A stretch of DNA of 14,797 bases from Microscillaceae bacterium (GCA_003449595.1 DMHB01000468.1:1-14797), one strand, 5' to 3'; numbered from the stretch's first letter, positions 1 through 7,203 are shown. The notes: generated by a model not told the origin, from the letters alone. Numbers and translations are program-made.

Positions 1-84
1 GTGTCTAAAAAAAGTATAAATTATTTTCCCTTTCAAATACATTTTCATCACAGAATAATGAAAACGAGAAACTACAAGCAGTTC

Positions 85-115
85 AATTTTTGATTTTTTT
101 TGATAAATTTTTGAA
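85..115. other. Phased T-tracts, possible curved DNA
   Basis: Three T-runs, at about 87-91, 94-101 and 107-112, recur at close to one helical turn. Each is followed by GA. Such phasing can bend DNA, and the tract lies about 65-90 bp upstream of the -7 element at 175. The whole 1-208 segment is AT-rich and holds no convincing gene. A role as an upstream promoter element is inference only. Confidence 0.25.
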
Positions 116-174
116 TAAAAAACAGAATTTTGGCATTTACACATCCAAAAAAAAACAAATCACTCCTTTTAACC

Positions 175-182
175 TATCTTTG
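175..182 (+). promoter_or_regulatory. Bacteroidota -7 promoter element (TATCTTTG)
   Basis: Exact match to the Bacteroidota consensus TAnnTTTG, ending 26 bases before the ATG of the acylase gene, so transcription would start near 188. No clear -33 TTTG is seen upstream. The same spacing recurs at three other genes in this window, which supports the call. Confidence 0.6.
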
Positions 183-208
183 TGTAGTAACCTGAAAATT
201 TTTGAACT

Positions 209-2632
209 ATGAAGCTTTTAAAACGACTATTTTTATTACTCCTTTTTATCGCATCCGGAGTACTGCTGTTAAGTCTTGTCTATGTTTATTACTCTTCGCC
301 TAAATATGCCGGCGAGTTAACAATAAAAGGGCTAAAACAAAAAGTAGAAGTGTTTTATGATGAGTACGGCGTGCCACATATTTATGCGCAAAACGAAGAA
401 GATGCCTATTTTGCCCTCGGGTATGTGCAAGCACAAGACCGTTTGTTTCAAATGGATTTGCTCCGTAGGGTAGGCGGGGGGCGTTTGGCCGAAATCTTGG
501 GCAATGAATACCTGGAGCAAGATAAATTTATGCGAACCCTTGGCTTGGCTGATAATGCGCGCCGCTATGCCGCCAAATATTTGGCCGAGCGCAAAGAACC
601 CTATCAAAAAGCTGCATTTGCCTATTTGGACGGCATCAATACATTCATTGCGCAAGGGGTTACCCCGCCAGAATATCTTTTGACCGGCATCCCTAAAGAA
701 CCTTTTAAACCTGAAGACATTTATGCTGCGATGGGTTATATGGCTTTCAATTTTGCCCAAGGCTTTCGTACCGACCCCTTACTTACCAAAATCAGCCAAA
801 CCTATGGCGAATCCTATTTAGCCGATTTGGGCATTGCCCACCAAACAGGCGAGGCGAAAATTCCGATACACAACACACAAAGCAAAGACAAAAAAGTCCA
901 CGTCATTGCCCCAGAAAAAATATCTTCGGCTATCAGTAGTTTATTAGAAAAAAGTCCTATCCCTCCCCTTACGGGAAGTAATAGCTGGGTGCTGTCGCCT
1001 TCCAAAACCACGACCGGTAAGGTAATTCTTTGCAACGATGCCCACGTAGCCTACAGCCAACCCGCGGTGTGGTATGAAGCCCACTTAGAAGCTCCGGGAT
1101 TAAGTTTTTATGGCCATCATTTAGCCGGTTCGCCCTTTGCGATGATAGGCCACAACCGCCAGGTGGCCGTTGGGATGACGATGCTGCAAAACGATGACAT
1201 TAATCTTTATCAGGAAAAACTAAATCCCAACAACCCCAACCAAGTCTGGGTCAACGACCAATGGCAAGATATTGAAATCCGTGAAGAGGTGATCAAAGTG
1301 AAAGGAAGCACAGATGTAAAACTTCAAATCAAAACCACCCGGCACGGCCCTATTCTGAACGAAGCCTTAGAAATACTGAAAAGAACAAGCCAAGCACCCA
1401 TTTCGGCTTGGTGGACATATACCAAACTTGATAACTTAGCCCTACAAACAGCCTATCAAATAGCCAAACTTAGCAGCTTGGATGAAGCCCGTCAGTTGGC
1501 TGCACAAATTCACGCCCCAGGCCTCAATGTAATGTATGGCGATACGAAAGGCAATGTTGGCTGGTGGGGCGCGGCGCGTTATTTGAAATTGCCAGAAGGC
1601 ACTAATCCTAAGTTTATTTTAGATGGTGCAAGCGGCAAGGATACTCCGCTGGGATATTATGAGTTTTCGGAAAACCCACAGGCCGAAAATCCACCTTGGG
1701 GCTATGTTTACTCGGCCAACAACCAAACCGATAGCACGATGAAAATGCTTTACCCGGGTTATTATTCCGTTGGCGACAGGGCTACGAGGATTCAACAGTT
1801 GCTCAACCAACAAGCGAAGTTCAGCATAGCCGATATGAAAAAAATGCAAGTAGATGTGGTTTCGCCTGCGAACCCTATACTGGCCAAAAAAATAGTGCAA
1901 ATCTTGGCACAAGACAAAGCGGCTAACCAGTCGTCGTTACACCAACAAGCCCTCCAAGTGTTAGCATCGTGGAACGGAGATCACCAAGTAACCGATGTAG
2001 CTCCTACGATTTATAACCACATTATTTTCAAAGTGGTGTATGCCACCTTTCAAGACGAATTGGGTAAAACCGACTTTGAAACTTTTTTGCGCACCCCTTT
2101 GATGAAGCACACCCTGCCTATCATCATCGATAAAGATGGTTCGCCTTGGTGGGACGATGTCAATACAAAAGACAAGAAAGAAACGCGCAGTGAGCTGATA
2201 ATCAAGGCTTTTAATGAAAGCATAGCCGAGTTAGAAAAGAAGTGGGGCAAAGACCTCCAACAATGGCAATGGGGCAAAGCCCATACCTTAGAGCACAAAC
2301 ACGTGCTGGCTCGCAATAGCTTGTTCAGGTGGTTGCTTAACGTAGGCCCTTTCCCGGTGATGGGCAGCAACGAAGTGGTCAATATGTCGAACTTTACCTA
2401 CGTTGCCCCGGCTGATTACCGGGCAGCAGCCGGTCCTTCCAAACGCATCATTATTGATTTTTCGGACATAGAAAACTCACTTTGTGTACTTCCAACAGGG
2501 CAGTCAGGGCATTTTTGGAGTAAATTCTACAGCAACCAAGCCACTATGTATAATGAAGGCAAGTACAGAAAAATGTTGATGAATCGCCAAGTAATCGAAA
2601 AAGGCTCGAAGCTGGTTTTACAGCCCCTTTGA
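209..2632 (+). CDS. Penicillin acylase family protein (Ntn hydrolase)
   Basis: 807 residues, matching the usual 750-850 of penicillin/acyl-homoserine-lactone acylase proteins. These amidases are made as one chain that cuts itself, exposing an N-terminal nucleophile. A hydrophobic segment at residues 5-27 is a signal peptide or membrane anchor, so the enzyme acts in the periplasm or on the envelope. Residues about 45-240 hold the family's A-chain pattern (YGVPHIYA, GYVQAQDRLFQMD). The autocleavage site is G256-S257-N258-S-W, making Ser257 the predicted nucleophile. Asn725 in VVNMSN is a candidate oxyanion-hole residue (inference). The C-terminus carries the family pattern GPSKRIIIDF, then LPTGQSGHFWSKFYSNQ. 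The substrate cannot be read from sequence: penicillins, acyl-homoserine lactones and other N-acyl compounds are all possible. The gene has its own promoter and a downstream terminator, so it is probably monocistronic. Confidence 0.93.
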   Translation: MKLLKRLFLLLLFIASGVLLLSLVYVYYSSPKYAGELTIKGLKQKVEVFYDEYGVPHIYAQNEEDAYFALGYVQAQDRLFQMDLLRRVGGGRLAEILGNEYLEQDKFMRTLGLADNARRYAAKYLAERKEPYQKAAFAYLDGINTFIAQGVTPPEYLLTGIPKEPFKPEDIYAAMGYMAFNFAQGFRTDPLLTKISQTYGESYLADLGIAHQTGEAKIPIHNTQSKDKKVHVIAPEKISSAISSLLEKSPIPPLTGSNSWVLSPSKTTTGKVILCNDAHVAYSQPAVWYEAHLEAPGLSFYGHHLAGSPFAMIGHNRQVAVGMTMLQNDDINLYQEKLNPNNPNQVWVNDQWQDIEIREEVIKVKGSTDVKLQIKTTRHGPILNEALEILKRTSQAPISAWWTYTKLDNLALQTAYQIAKLSSLDEARQLAAQIHAPGLNVMYGDTKGNVGWWGAARYLKLPEGTNPKFILDGASGKDTPLGYYEFSENPQAENPPWGYVYSANNQTDSTMKMLYPGYYSVGDRATRIQQLLNQQAKFSIADMKKMQVDVVSPANPILAKKIVQILAQDKAANQSSLHQQALQVLASWNGDHQVTDVAPTIYNHIIFKVVYATFQDELGKTDFETFLRTPLMKHTLPIIIDKDGSPWWDDVNTKDKKETRSELIIKAFNESIAELEKKWGKDLQQWQWGKAHTLEHKHVLARNSLFRWLLNVGPFPVMGSNEVVNMSNFTYVAPADYRAAAGPSKRIIIDFSDIENSLCVLPTGQSGHFWSKFYSNQATMYNEGKYRKMLMNRQVIEKGSKLVLQPL

Positions 2633-2662
2633 GTGCTGATTAGCCAAGCGCTTTGCAATAAG

Positions 2663-2696
2663 AAAGGCTGTCAACCTTATGTGTTTGACAGCCTTT
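2663..2696. terminator. Bidirectional hairpin terminator
   Basis: Perfect 12-bp inverted repeat, AAAGGCTGTCAA (2663-2674) and TTGACAGCCTTT (2685-2696), with a 10-nt loop. It lies between the plus-strand acylase gene (stop at 2632) and the 3' end of the minus-strand tRNA-like gene (2700). The T-rich side (CCTTTCTTATT) is on the minus strand, so it probably ends the tRNA-like transcript first and the acylase transcript second. Confidence 0.7.
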
Positions 2697-2699
2697 GTG

Positions 2700-2816
2700 C
2701 TGTAAGAGAAGGACTCGAACCTTCACGGAGCGGTTAGCCATTGCCAAAACAAGGTTTATTCCGAACTCTCCACCCCCGAGACAGGAGGGCATGTCTGCCT
2801 ATTCCATCACCTTACA
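2700..2816 (-). tRNA. Atypical class II tRNA-like gene, GUC in anticodon position, giant variable arm
   Basis: Read on the minus strand from 2816, every cloverleaf part is present. The acceptor stem TGTAAGG/TCTTACA has 7 pairs with one G-T. U8 follows, then a 3-bp D-stem ATG/CAT with a Leu-like D-loop (GGAATAGGCAGA, with GG and A14/A21). The anticodon stem is CCCTC/GGGGG around loop CTGTCTC. The T-arm is GAAGG-TTCGAGT-CCTTC. The discriminator is G73 and CCA is not encoded. Positions 34-36 read GTC (plus strand 2780-2782), which would be Asp, but Asp tRNAs are class I. The variable region runs 2725-2772, about 48 nt against roughly 10-24 in ordinary class II tRNAs. It has a GGAG/CTCC base stem and two possible inner hairpins. 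U37 is very unusual because position 37 is normally a purine. It could be a specialised or non-decoding tRNA, or a decaying one. The tRNA fold is confident; identity and function are not. Confidence 0.72.
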
Positions 2817-2834
2817 AGGTCGTTTTGAATGATA

Positions 2835-2842
2835 CAAAGTAA
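2835..2842 (-). promoter_or_regulatory. Putative promoter of the tRNA-like gene
   Basis: On the minus strand TTACTTTG matches TAnnTTTG at 7 of 8 positions. It ends 18 bases before the mature 5' end of the tRNA-like gene, as expected for a short tRNA leader. A TTGC that could serve as a -33 element lies 18 bases further upstream. Confidence 0.45.
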
Positions 2843-2896
2843 AGGATATGCAATTAATTTTGCAATATTCTTAACTAATTATCAAAAAATTTAGTT

Positions 2897-2939
2897 AAAT
2901 CGAAAAATACAAATCATTTTATACAGAAATCGAAAAATA
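2897..2939. repeat. 30-bp-spaced direct repeat upstream of the Lrp/AsnC gene
   Basis: The 13-mer AAATCGAAAAATA occurs exactly at 2897-2909 and again at 2927-2939, a spacing of 30 bp, close to three helical turns. A weaker copy, AAATCGATAATA, follows at 2966-2977 inside the coding region. Lrp-family proteins form octamers that bind helically phased sites and commonly regulate themselves. An autoregulatory operator is therefore the likely reading, by inference. Confidence 0.45.
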
Positions 2940-2949
2940 GTGTTGTCCA

Positions 2950-3411
2950 ATGCCCAAAAATTTAGAAATCGATAATACAGATCTGAAAATCTTACAGATT
3001 TTGGCCGAAGATGCCTCCGTACCCTATACCGAAATAGCCCAACGGGTATTTGTATCGGATGGTACAGTACACGTAAGGATGAAAAAATTGAAAGAAATGG
3101 GAGTAGTCAAAGGCTCGCAACTGATCATAGATTATGCCGCCTTGGGCTGGGATGTTACGGCTTTTGTTGGCATTTATTTAGAAAAAAGCTCACAATACGA
3201 GCCCGTTGTGGAAGCCTTGCGTGCCATCCCCGAAATTATCAACTTGAATTATACCACCGGCGCTTACAGTATTTTTGCCAAGTTGGTTTGCCGTGATACC
3301 AAGCAACTGATGGAAATACTACACGGCAAAGTGCAAAATATAGTAGGGATTCAACGTACCGAAACATTTATTTCCTTAGAAGAACCCATCAACCGCCATT
3401 TGATGCTGTAA
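2950..3411 (+). CDS. Lrp/AsnC family transcriptional regulator
   Basis: 153 residues, the standard size for this family of DNA-binding proteins that sense amino acids or other small metabolites. Residues about 5-55 form the AsnC-type winged helix-turn-helix: LEIDNTDLKILQILAEDASV, then the recognition region VSDGTVHVRMKKLKEMGVV. Residues about 65-150 form the RAM ligand-binding and oligomerisation domain, including YTTGAYSIFAKLVCRDTKQL and a C-terminal TFISLEEPI strand. The ATG at 2950 gives the usual short N-terminal lead before the first helix. The upstream region 2843-2949 is shared with the divergent tRNA-like gene and carries 30-bp-spaced repeats that may be its own operator. No amino-acid metabolism gene sits next to it, so its effector and targets are unknown. 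Confidence 0.92.
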   Translation: MPKNLEIDNTDLKILQILAEDASVPYTEIAQRVFVSDGTVHVRMKKLKEMGVVKGSQLIIDYAALGWDVTAFVGIYLEKSSQYEPVVEALRAIPEIINLNYTTGAYSIFAKLVCRDTKQLMEILHGKVQNIVGIQRTETFISLEEPINRHLML

Positions 3412-3489
3412 TATTGGCAAATATCAAAAAAATACTTACATTTCATTTTCCAATTCATTTATATCAACCTTTTTAGCAATCTTCCTTGT

Positions 3490-4425
3490 ATGAATCTGGG
3501 TGTTTGGTTCGCTTCTATTTGCCTCGCTGTCTGGGTAACACTGGGTGGTTATATTTATACTTGTCATTGCAGAATGCTTTGCGACGAGCTAAAGGCGGTT
3601 GTGAAAACAGGCGAAGCCTCTTCTTCGCCCTCCAAAACTACTGCACGAGCGATGCAGGTATATTACCAAGATAAATTGGTGATGAGTGCGCCCGCCGAAG
3701 TCATTTTCCAAAACTCACAAGCAACCCCCGAGCTACCCGAAGCGAGTCGGTTTCTGCCAGATTCTTTGCGGTTTTATTTGCTTCATAACCCCAACAAAGT
3801 ATTGGTTATCAAGGGTTTATACTTGGCTAAAGAACAAAATTCAACCTCTTTCGAGAACTTGGGAATTGCCCGCGCCGAAGCTTTCAAAGGGCTGATCAAC
3901 AACGATTTTAATCCACAACAAATACGCATTGCTTCCGCTGCTACCTCCGCCAACGGGGCTGAAACTGGCTTGCTGCAACTCAGCATCGAAGATTTGCCCG
4001 CAGTAACCCAAGAGAATGCCGCCGCCATTACGCTGAAAGACCCTAAACAACAGTTCAAAGCCGAGGAACTGAAAATACTTCAAAGCAAACAGTTTGTTTA
4101 TTTTCAGACTGGAAGCAGCTTGATGCTTGAAACAGCGGAAAGCCGCACCTATTTTCAATTGCTTAAACAGTATCTGACCGCCTATCCAAACAGCCAAATT
4201 CAGCTTACCGGCCATACCGATAACCAAGGCTCGGAAGACATCAACCTGCCTTTGGGCTTGCAGCGCGCCGAAGATGTAAAACTACGGCTGGGGCAACAAG
4301 GCTTGCCTACCCGGCAAATTACAACGGCCTCGCAAGGAAGCAAGCAACCCATTGCTGACAACAACACCGAAGCAGGGCGCTACCAAAACCGCCGTGTTGA
4401 AATTAATTTCCTAAAACAAGAATAA
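3490..4425 (+). CDS. OmpA-family peptidoglycan-binding protein with a degenerate second OmpA-like unit
   Basis: 311 residues. An N-terminal hydrophobic segment (about 4-23) is followed by a cysteine cluster C25, C27 and C31. It has no canonical lipobox, so it is a membrane anchor or an uncleaved signal. Residues about 195-310 are an OmpA C-terminal domain: VYFQTGSS, then TGHTDNQGSEDINLPLG, and NRRVEINF at the end. Asp244 and Arg259 are 15 apart, the spacing of the two residues that hold the diaminopimelate of peptidoglycan in OmpA. Residues about 90-155 look like a second, worn copy: LGIARAEAFKGLI then QQIRIASA parallels LGLQRAEDVKLRL then RQITTASQ. The Arg is kept (R128) but the Asp is lost. 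The next gene begins 38 bases downstream, so the two are probably co-transcribed. Likely role: anchoring to the cell wall. Confidence 0.87.
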   Translation: MNLGVWFASICLAVWVTLGGYIYTCHCRMLCDELKAVVKTGEASSSPSKTTARAMQVYYQDKLVMSAPAEVIFQNSQATPELPEASRFLPDSLRFYLLHNPNKVLVIKGLYLAKEQNSTSFENLGIARAEAFKGLINNDFNPQQIRIASAATSANGAETGLLQLSIEDLPAVTQENAAAITLKDPKQQFKAEELKILQSKQFVYFQTGSSLMLETAESRTYFQLLKQYLTAYPNSQIQLTGHTDNQGSEDINLPLGLQRAEDVKLRLGQQGLPTRQITTASQGSKQPIADNNTEAGRYQNRRVEINFLKQE

Positions 4426-4463
4426 ATAATTGATAACCAATACTTTAAAGCTAATTTAACCGT

Positions 4464-5231
4464 ATGGATGCTATCGTCGCTTTTTTTACTGCTGTTGTAT
4501 GGCTGCTGGGTTCTGCTGCGCTGGGCGGGCTAATTGTGTATTTGTTGATGAACCGCCGCCTCAAGCGTATCGCCAACCAATTGAATAGTTTGCAGCAAGC
4601 ACACGCCAATTTAGAAGTGGACTGCCAGCGCAAGCAACGCGAACTGAAAGTAGAAATAGAAGCCCGCGACCGCAAATTGGCGGCGTTGAGCCAAGCGCAA
4701 ACACAAGATTTTAAAAAAGATTTCAACGAGCCTTCTCCGGCTATTTCCACGCAAGCGACACAAGACGAGGAATTGCTGGCCACACTGGGCAAACTAAAAG
4801 GAGAAAATGAAGCGCTGAAGGCGAACTTATTCATCAAACAACAAGAAAACCAACAAAAAGAACTTGAAATTGGCCGACTTAACCAAGAACTCAAGGCATT
4901 GCAACAAAACACCCCTGATGCACTCTCCGAAGAGTTGGGGGTTTCCAAAAAGGAAAAATCTTTGGCAAAAATCAGAGAAAAAGCCCTAAGTTTTGATTAT
5001 AGCAACATAGGCACTGCTTCGGCCTCTGAAAAAGATGATTTGAAAATCATTGTAGGCATCGGGCCGTTCATAGAAGAAAAACTCAACGCCTTGGGTATTT
5101 TTACTTTTGCCCAAATTGCCCGTTTCAATGCGCAAGACGTGGAGCAGGTTACAGAAGCCATCGAGTTTTTTCCGGGACGTATTGAGCGCGACGAGTGGAT
5201 TGAGCAGGCCAAGGTTTTAAGCAAAAAATAA
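4464..5231 (+). CDS. Membrane-anchored coiled-coil protein with C-terminal helix-hairpin-helix-like domain
   Basis: 255 residues. Residues about 4-28 are a single transmembrane helix followed by the positive RRLKRI, placing the rest in the cytoplasm. Residues about 35-150 are a long charged coiled-coil (heptad-rich, many Q, E, K and L). Residues about 190-254 form a compact helical domain: DDLKIIVGIGPFIEEKLNAL, then GIFTFAQIA, then GRIERDEWIEQAKVL. This is the pattern of the predicted H3TH/helix-hairpin-helix domain that I associate with COG3743, where the GIG loop resembles DNA-backbone-binding hairpins. DNA binding is inferred; in many such proteins the domain may mediate protein contacts. 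It lies 38 bases after the OmpA-domain gene. The pair could link the cell wall, inner membrane and cytoplasm or nucleoid. Confidence 0.82.
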   Translation: MDAIVAFFTAVVWLLGSAALGGLIVYLLMNRRLKRIANQLNSLQQAHANLEVDCQRKQRELKVEIEARDRKLAALSQAQTQDFKKDFNEPSPAISTQATQDEELLATLGKLKGENEALKANLFIKQQENQQKELEIGRLNQELKALQQNTPDALSEELGVSKKEKSLAKIREKALSFDYSNIGTASASEKDDLKIIVGIGPFIEEKLNALGIFTFAQIARFNAQDVEQVTEAIEFFPGRIERDEWIEQAKVLSKK

Positions 5232-5235
5232 GTCT

Positions 5236-5264
5236 AAAAAACAGCTTCTGCCGAAATAAGGCTG
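5236..5264 (-). terminator. Rho-independent terminator of gmhA
   Basis: On the minus strand, CAGC-(C)-TT pairs with AA-GCTG around a 10-nt loop, leaving one bulged C, and is followed by six Ts. It begins 5 bases past the gmhA stop codon. A competing hairpin, GGCTG/CAGCC at 5260-5275, covers the stop codon itself. Confidence 0.6.
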
Positions 5265-5269
5265 CCCGA

Positions 5270-5845
5270 TCAGCCTACTACTTGTTGTTCGATGAGGGCG
5301 ATGAATAGGTGGATGACCTTGATGTGAATTTCTTGGATGCGGTCGGCATATCCAAAATGAGGCACCCGAATTTCGACATCGGCCAAACCAGCCATTTTGC
5401 CTCCATCTTTTCCCGTAAGGGCTACTACCCGCATTCCTTTTTGCTTGGCTGCCTCGATGGCTTTCAATACGTTGGCAGAGTTGCCGCTGGTGCTGATGGC
5501 CAACAACACGTCGCCTGCCTGCCCCAAACCTTCGATAAAGCGCGAAAAGACAAATTCATATCCATAGTCGTTGCCCACACAACTCAGATGACTGGGGTCG
5601 GAAATGGCAATGGCTGCTAATGCGGGGCGGTTCTCGCGGTAACGTCCTGATAACTCCTCGGCAAAGTGCATAGCATCGCAGTGCGACCCGCCATTGCCAC
5701 AAGAAATAATTTTCTTCTGCTGTTTGAGCGCTTCGGCCATCAATACAGCCGCTTTTTCAATCAATAAGGTCTGTTGAGGGTCTTGTAGAAACCGCTCCAG
5801 TACCCGTTGTGCTTCCTGAAGTTCTTGACGGATAAAATCTTGCAT
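5270..5845 (-). CDS. gmhA: Phosphoheptose isomerase GmhA
   Basis: 191 residues from the ATG at 5845. A TTG two codons earlier (5851) is possible, but the ATG aligns with the 192-residue E. coli protein. It isomerises sedoheptulose 7-phosphate to D-glycero-D-manno-heptose 7-phosphate in the cytoplasm, the first step of ADP-heptose synthesis for lipopolysaccharide core or S-layer glycans. Long stretches match E. coli GmhA from memory, including SCGNGGSHCDAMHFAEEL, GRYRENRP, ISTSGNSANV and VPHFGYADRIQEIHIKVIH. The zinc and catalytic residues are kept: His60, Glu64, Gln171 and His179 (E. coli 61, 65, 172 and 180). The gene stands alone between two plus-strand units, so other heptose genes must lie elsewhere. 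A weak -7 element (TAGTTTTA on the minus strand, 5890-5897) is 44 bases upstream of the ATG. Confidence 0.96.
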   Translation of the reverse strand: MQDFIRQELQEAQRVLERFLQDPQQTLLIEKAAVLMAEALKQQKKIISCGNGGSHCDAMHFAEELSGRYRENRPALAAIAISDPSHLSCVGNDYGYEFVFSRFIEGLGQAGDVLLAISTSGNSANVLKAIEAAKQKGMRVVALTGKDGGKMAGLADVEIRVPHFGYADRIQEIHIKVIHLFIALIEQQVVG

Positions 5846-6014
5846 AATCAAAAGGAGAAGAGGGGGTCAGATTTTTTGAATAATGATTGTAAAACTATGA
5901 AGATTTTGCCGCAGCAACAACACAGAAAAACGAAACAAGTCAGCGCGCCCTAAGGCTTTTTGTGTAAATTGAGCTGATTTTAAAATAGCTTAATTCCTCT
6001 ATTCAGTAACCAAT

Positions 6015-7190
6015 ATGGAGATTTACAACAACAAAACCAACTTCAAATTAGGGTTTGTAATCATTGCTTTGATAATGGGCGCAGGCACGGTGGTATATAC
6101 AAGTATTTTGGTTAGAAAACTGGCAGAACGCGAACAGAAATTAATAGATCTTTATGCCCAGGCGCTGAAGTTTGCTGTAAACCCTAATACTACGGATGAT
6201 TTGACATTTTTGCTCCAAGAAATCATCAAAACCAACAATTTTATTCCGGTTATTTTGAGCACGCCACAAGGCAAAATCATTAGCTATCGCAATATTGAAG
6301 TGCCTACTCCTTCTACGCCCGATCGCGAAAAGCGCTTTTTGGCGCGTGAGTTGGTGCTTATGAAACAGCAACACACCCCTATCGAGGTAGAATTTGGAAG
6401 TCCTGACAGCAAGAATCTGATTTACTACCGAAACTCGGATATATTATCCCAACTTAGTTACTACCCTTATGTACAGCTCACCATTGTGGGCATTTTCGGC
6501 TTTCTTACTTATTTGGCCTTTAGTTATTCGCGCAGAGCAGAACAAAATAGGATTTGGGTAGGGTTGGCCAAAGAAACAGCCCACCAGTTAGGCACGCCCA
6601 TTTCATCCTTACTGGCTTGGGTAGATTATATGCAGGCCGATCCGGACTTTGACCGCGATGAGCTTATTATGGAAGTCAGCAAAGACATCAAAAGGCTGGA
6701 AATGATTACTGCACGTTTTTCGCATATTGGCTCTGAGCCGCTCATCAAGCAAGAAGATGTCTATTTCATTGTGCTTGGGGTGATGAATTATTTGCAAAAA
6801 CGCATTTCCACAAAAGTAAAAATCAGCTTAGAAAACCGGCTTAACAAACACAAGACCATTCCGTTGAACCGATATTTGTTTGAATGGGTAATTGAAAACA
6901 TCGTCAAAAATGCAGTAGATGCTATGGCCGGTGTAGGCGAACTAAAAGTAAGTGTGGAGGAAAATATAGAGGGCAAAATCGTAATTGATATTGCTGACAC
7001 AGGCAAAGGAATCCCCAAAAAAGAAGTCAAAAGAGTTTTTAATGCCGGATTTACCACCAAAAAGAGGGGTTGGGGGCTTGGGTTAACGTTAGCCAAAAGG
7101 ATTATTGAAAATTACCACAAAGGCAAAATTATGGTAAAACATACAGAGGTCAATAAAGGCACTATTTTTAGAATTATGCTTAATCCATAG
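6015..7190 (+). CDS. Two-component sensor histidine kinase
   Basis: 391 residues, an inner-membrane sensor. The transmembrane helices at about 12-30 and 153-171 bracket a sensor region of about 120 residues outside the membrane, with no recognised fold. There is no HAMP or PAS domain: the second helix runs through RRAEQNR straight into the kinase. The H-box is KETAHQLGTPISSLLAW with phospho-acceptor His190. This is a variant of the usual HELRTP box, common in Bacteroidota kinases. The N-box is ENIVKNAVDA (Asn295, Asn299). The G1 box is DTGKGIP (Asp328-Gly332) and the glycine-rich lid is GWGLGLTLA (352-360). All parts needed for ATP binding are present. No response regulator is adjacent, so its partner is encoded elsewhere. 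Upstream, TAGCTTAA at 5986-5993 is only a weak promoter match. Confidence 0.95.
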   Translation: MEIYNNKTNFKLGFVIIALIMGAGTVVYTSILVRKLAEREQKLIDLYAQALKFAVNPNTTDDLTFLLQEIIKTNNFIPVILSTPQGKIISYRNIEVPTPSTPDREKRFLARELVLMKQQHTPIEVEFGSPDSKNLIYYRNSDILSQLSYYPYVQLTIVGIFGFLTYLAFSYSRRAEQNRIWVGLAKETAHQLGTPISSLLAWVDYMQADPDFDRDELIMEVSKDIKRLEMITARFSHIGSEPLIKQEDVYFIVLGVMNYLQKRISTKVKISLENRLNKHKTIPLNRYLFEWVIENIVKNAVDAMAGVGELKVSVEENIEGKIVIDIADTGKGIPKKEVKRVFNAGFTTKKRGWGLGLTLAKRIIENYHKGKIMVKHTEVNKGTIFRIMLNP

Positions 7191-7203
7191 TTTTTGAAAA
7201 CTA
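7188..7203. terminator. Weak AT-rich hairpin over the kinase stop codon
   Basis: TAGTTTT (7188-7194) and AAAACTA (7197-7203) form a perfect 7-bp inverted repeat with a 2-base centre. It starts at the stop codon and is followed by TTGAATTTTT. The stem is AT-rich and the loop very tight, so termination would be inefficient. Confidence 0.25.

Noticed and set aside
2700..2816. Calling this simply tRNA-Asp(GTC) or tRNA-Leu
   Set aside because: Asp tRNAs have a short variable loop, and Leu tRNAs need A73 and a Leu anticodon. Neither identity fits all the features, so it is reported as atypical.
3415..3428. Short AT-rich inverted repeat ATATT/AATAT after the Lrp/AsnC gene
   Set aside because: Five-bp AT arms are expected by chance in AT-rich spacers and no T-tract follows directly.
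3841..4227. Minus-strand open frames inside the OmpA-domain gene, and similar ones inside the acylase, PLP-enzyme and glutamate-synthase-like genes
   Set aside because: They are antisense shadows of well-supported genes, with no promoters and unlikely composition.
5232..5241. GTCTAAAAAA resembling half of the metal operator
   Set aside because: There is no opposing TTTAGA half; the A-run is the T-tract of the gmhA terminator on the other strand.
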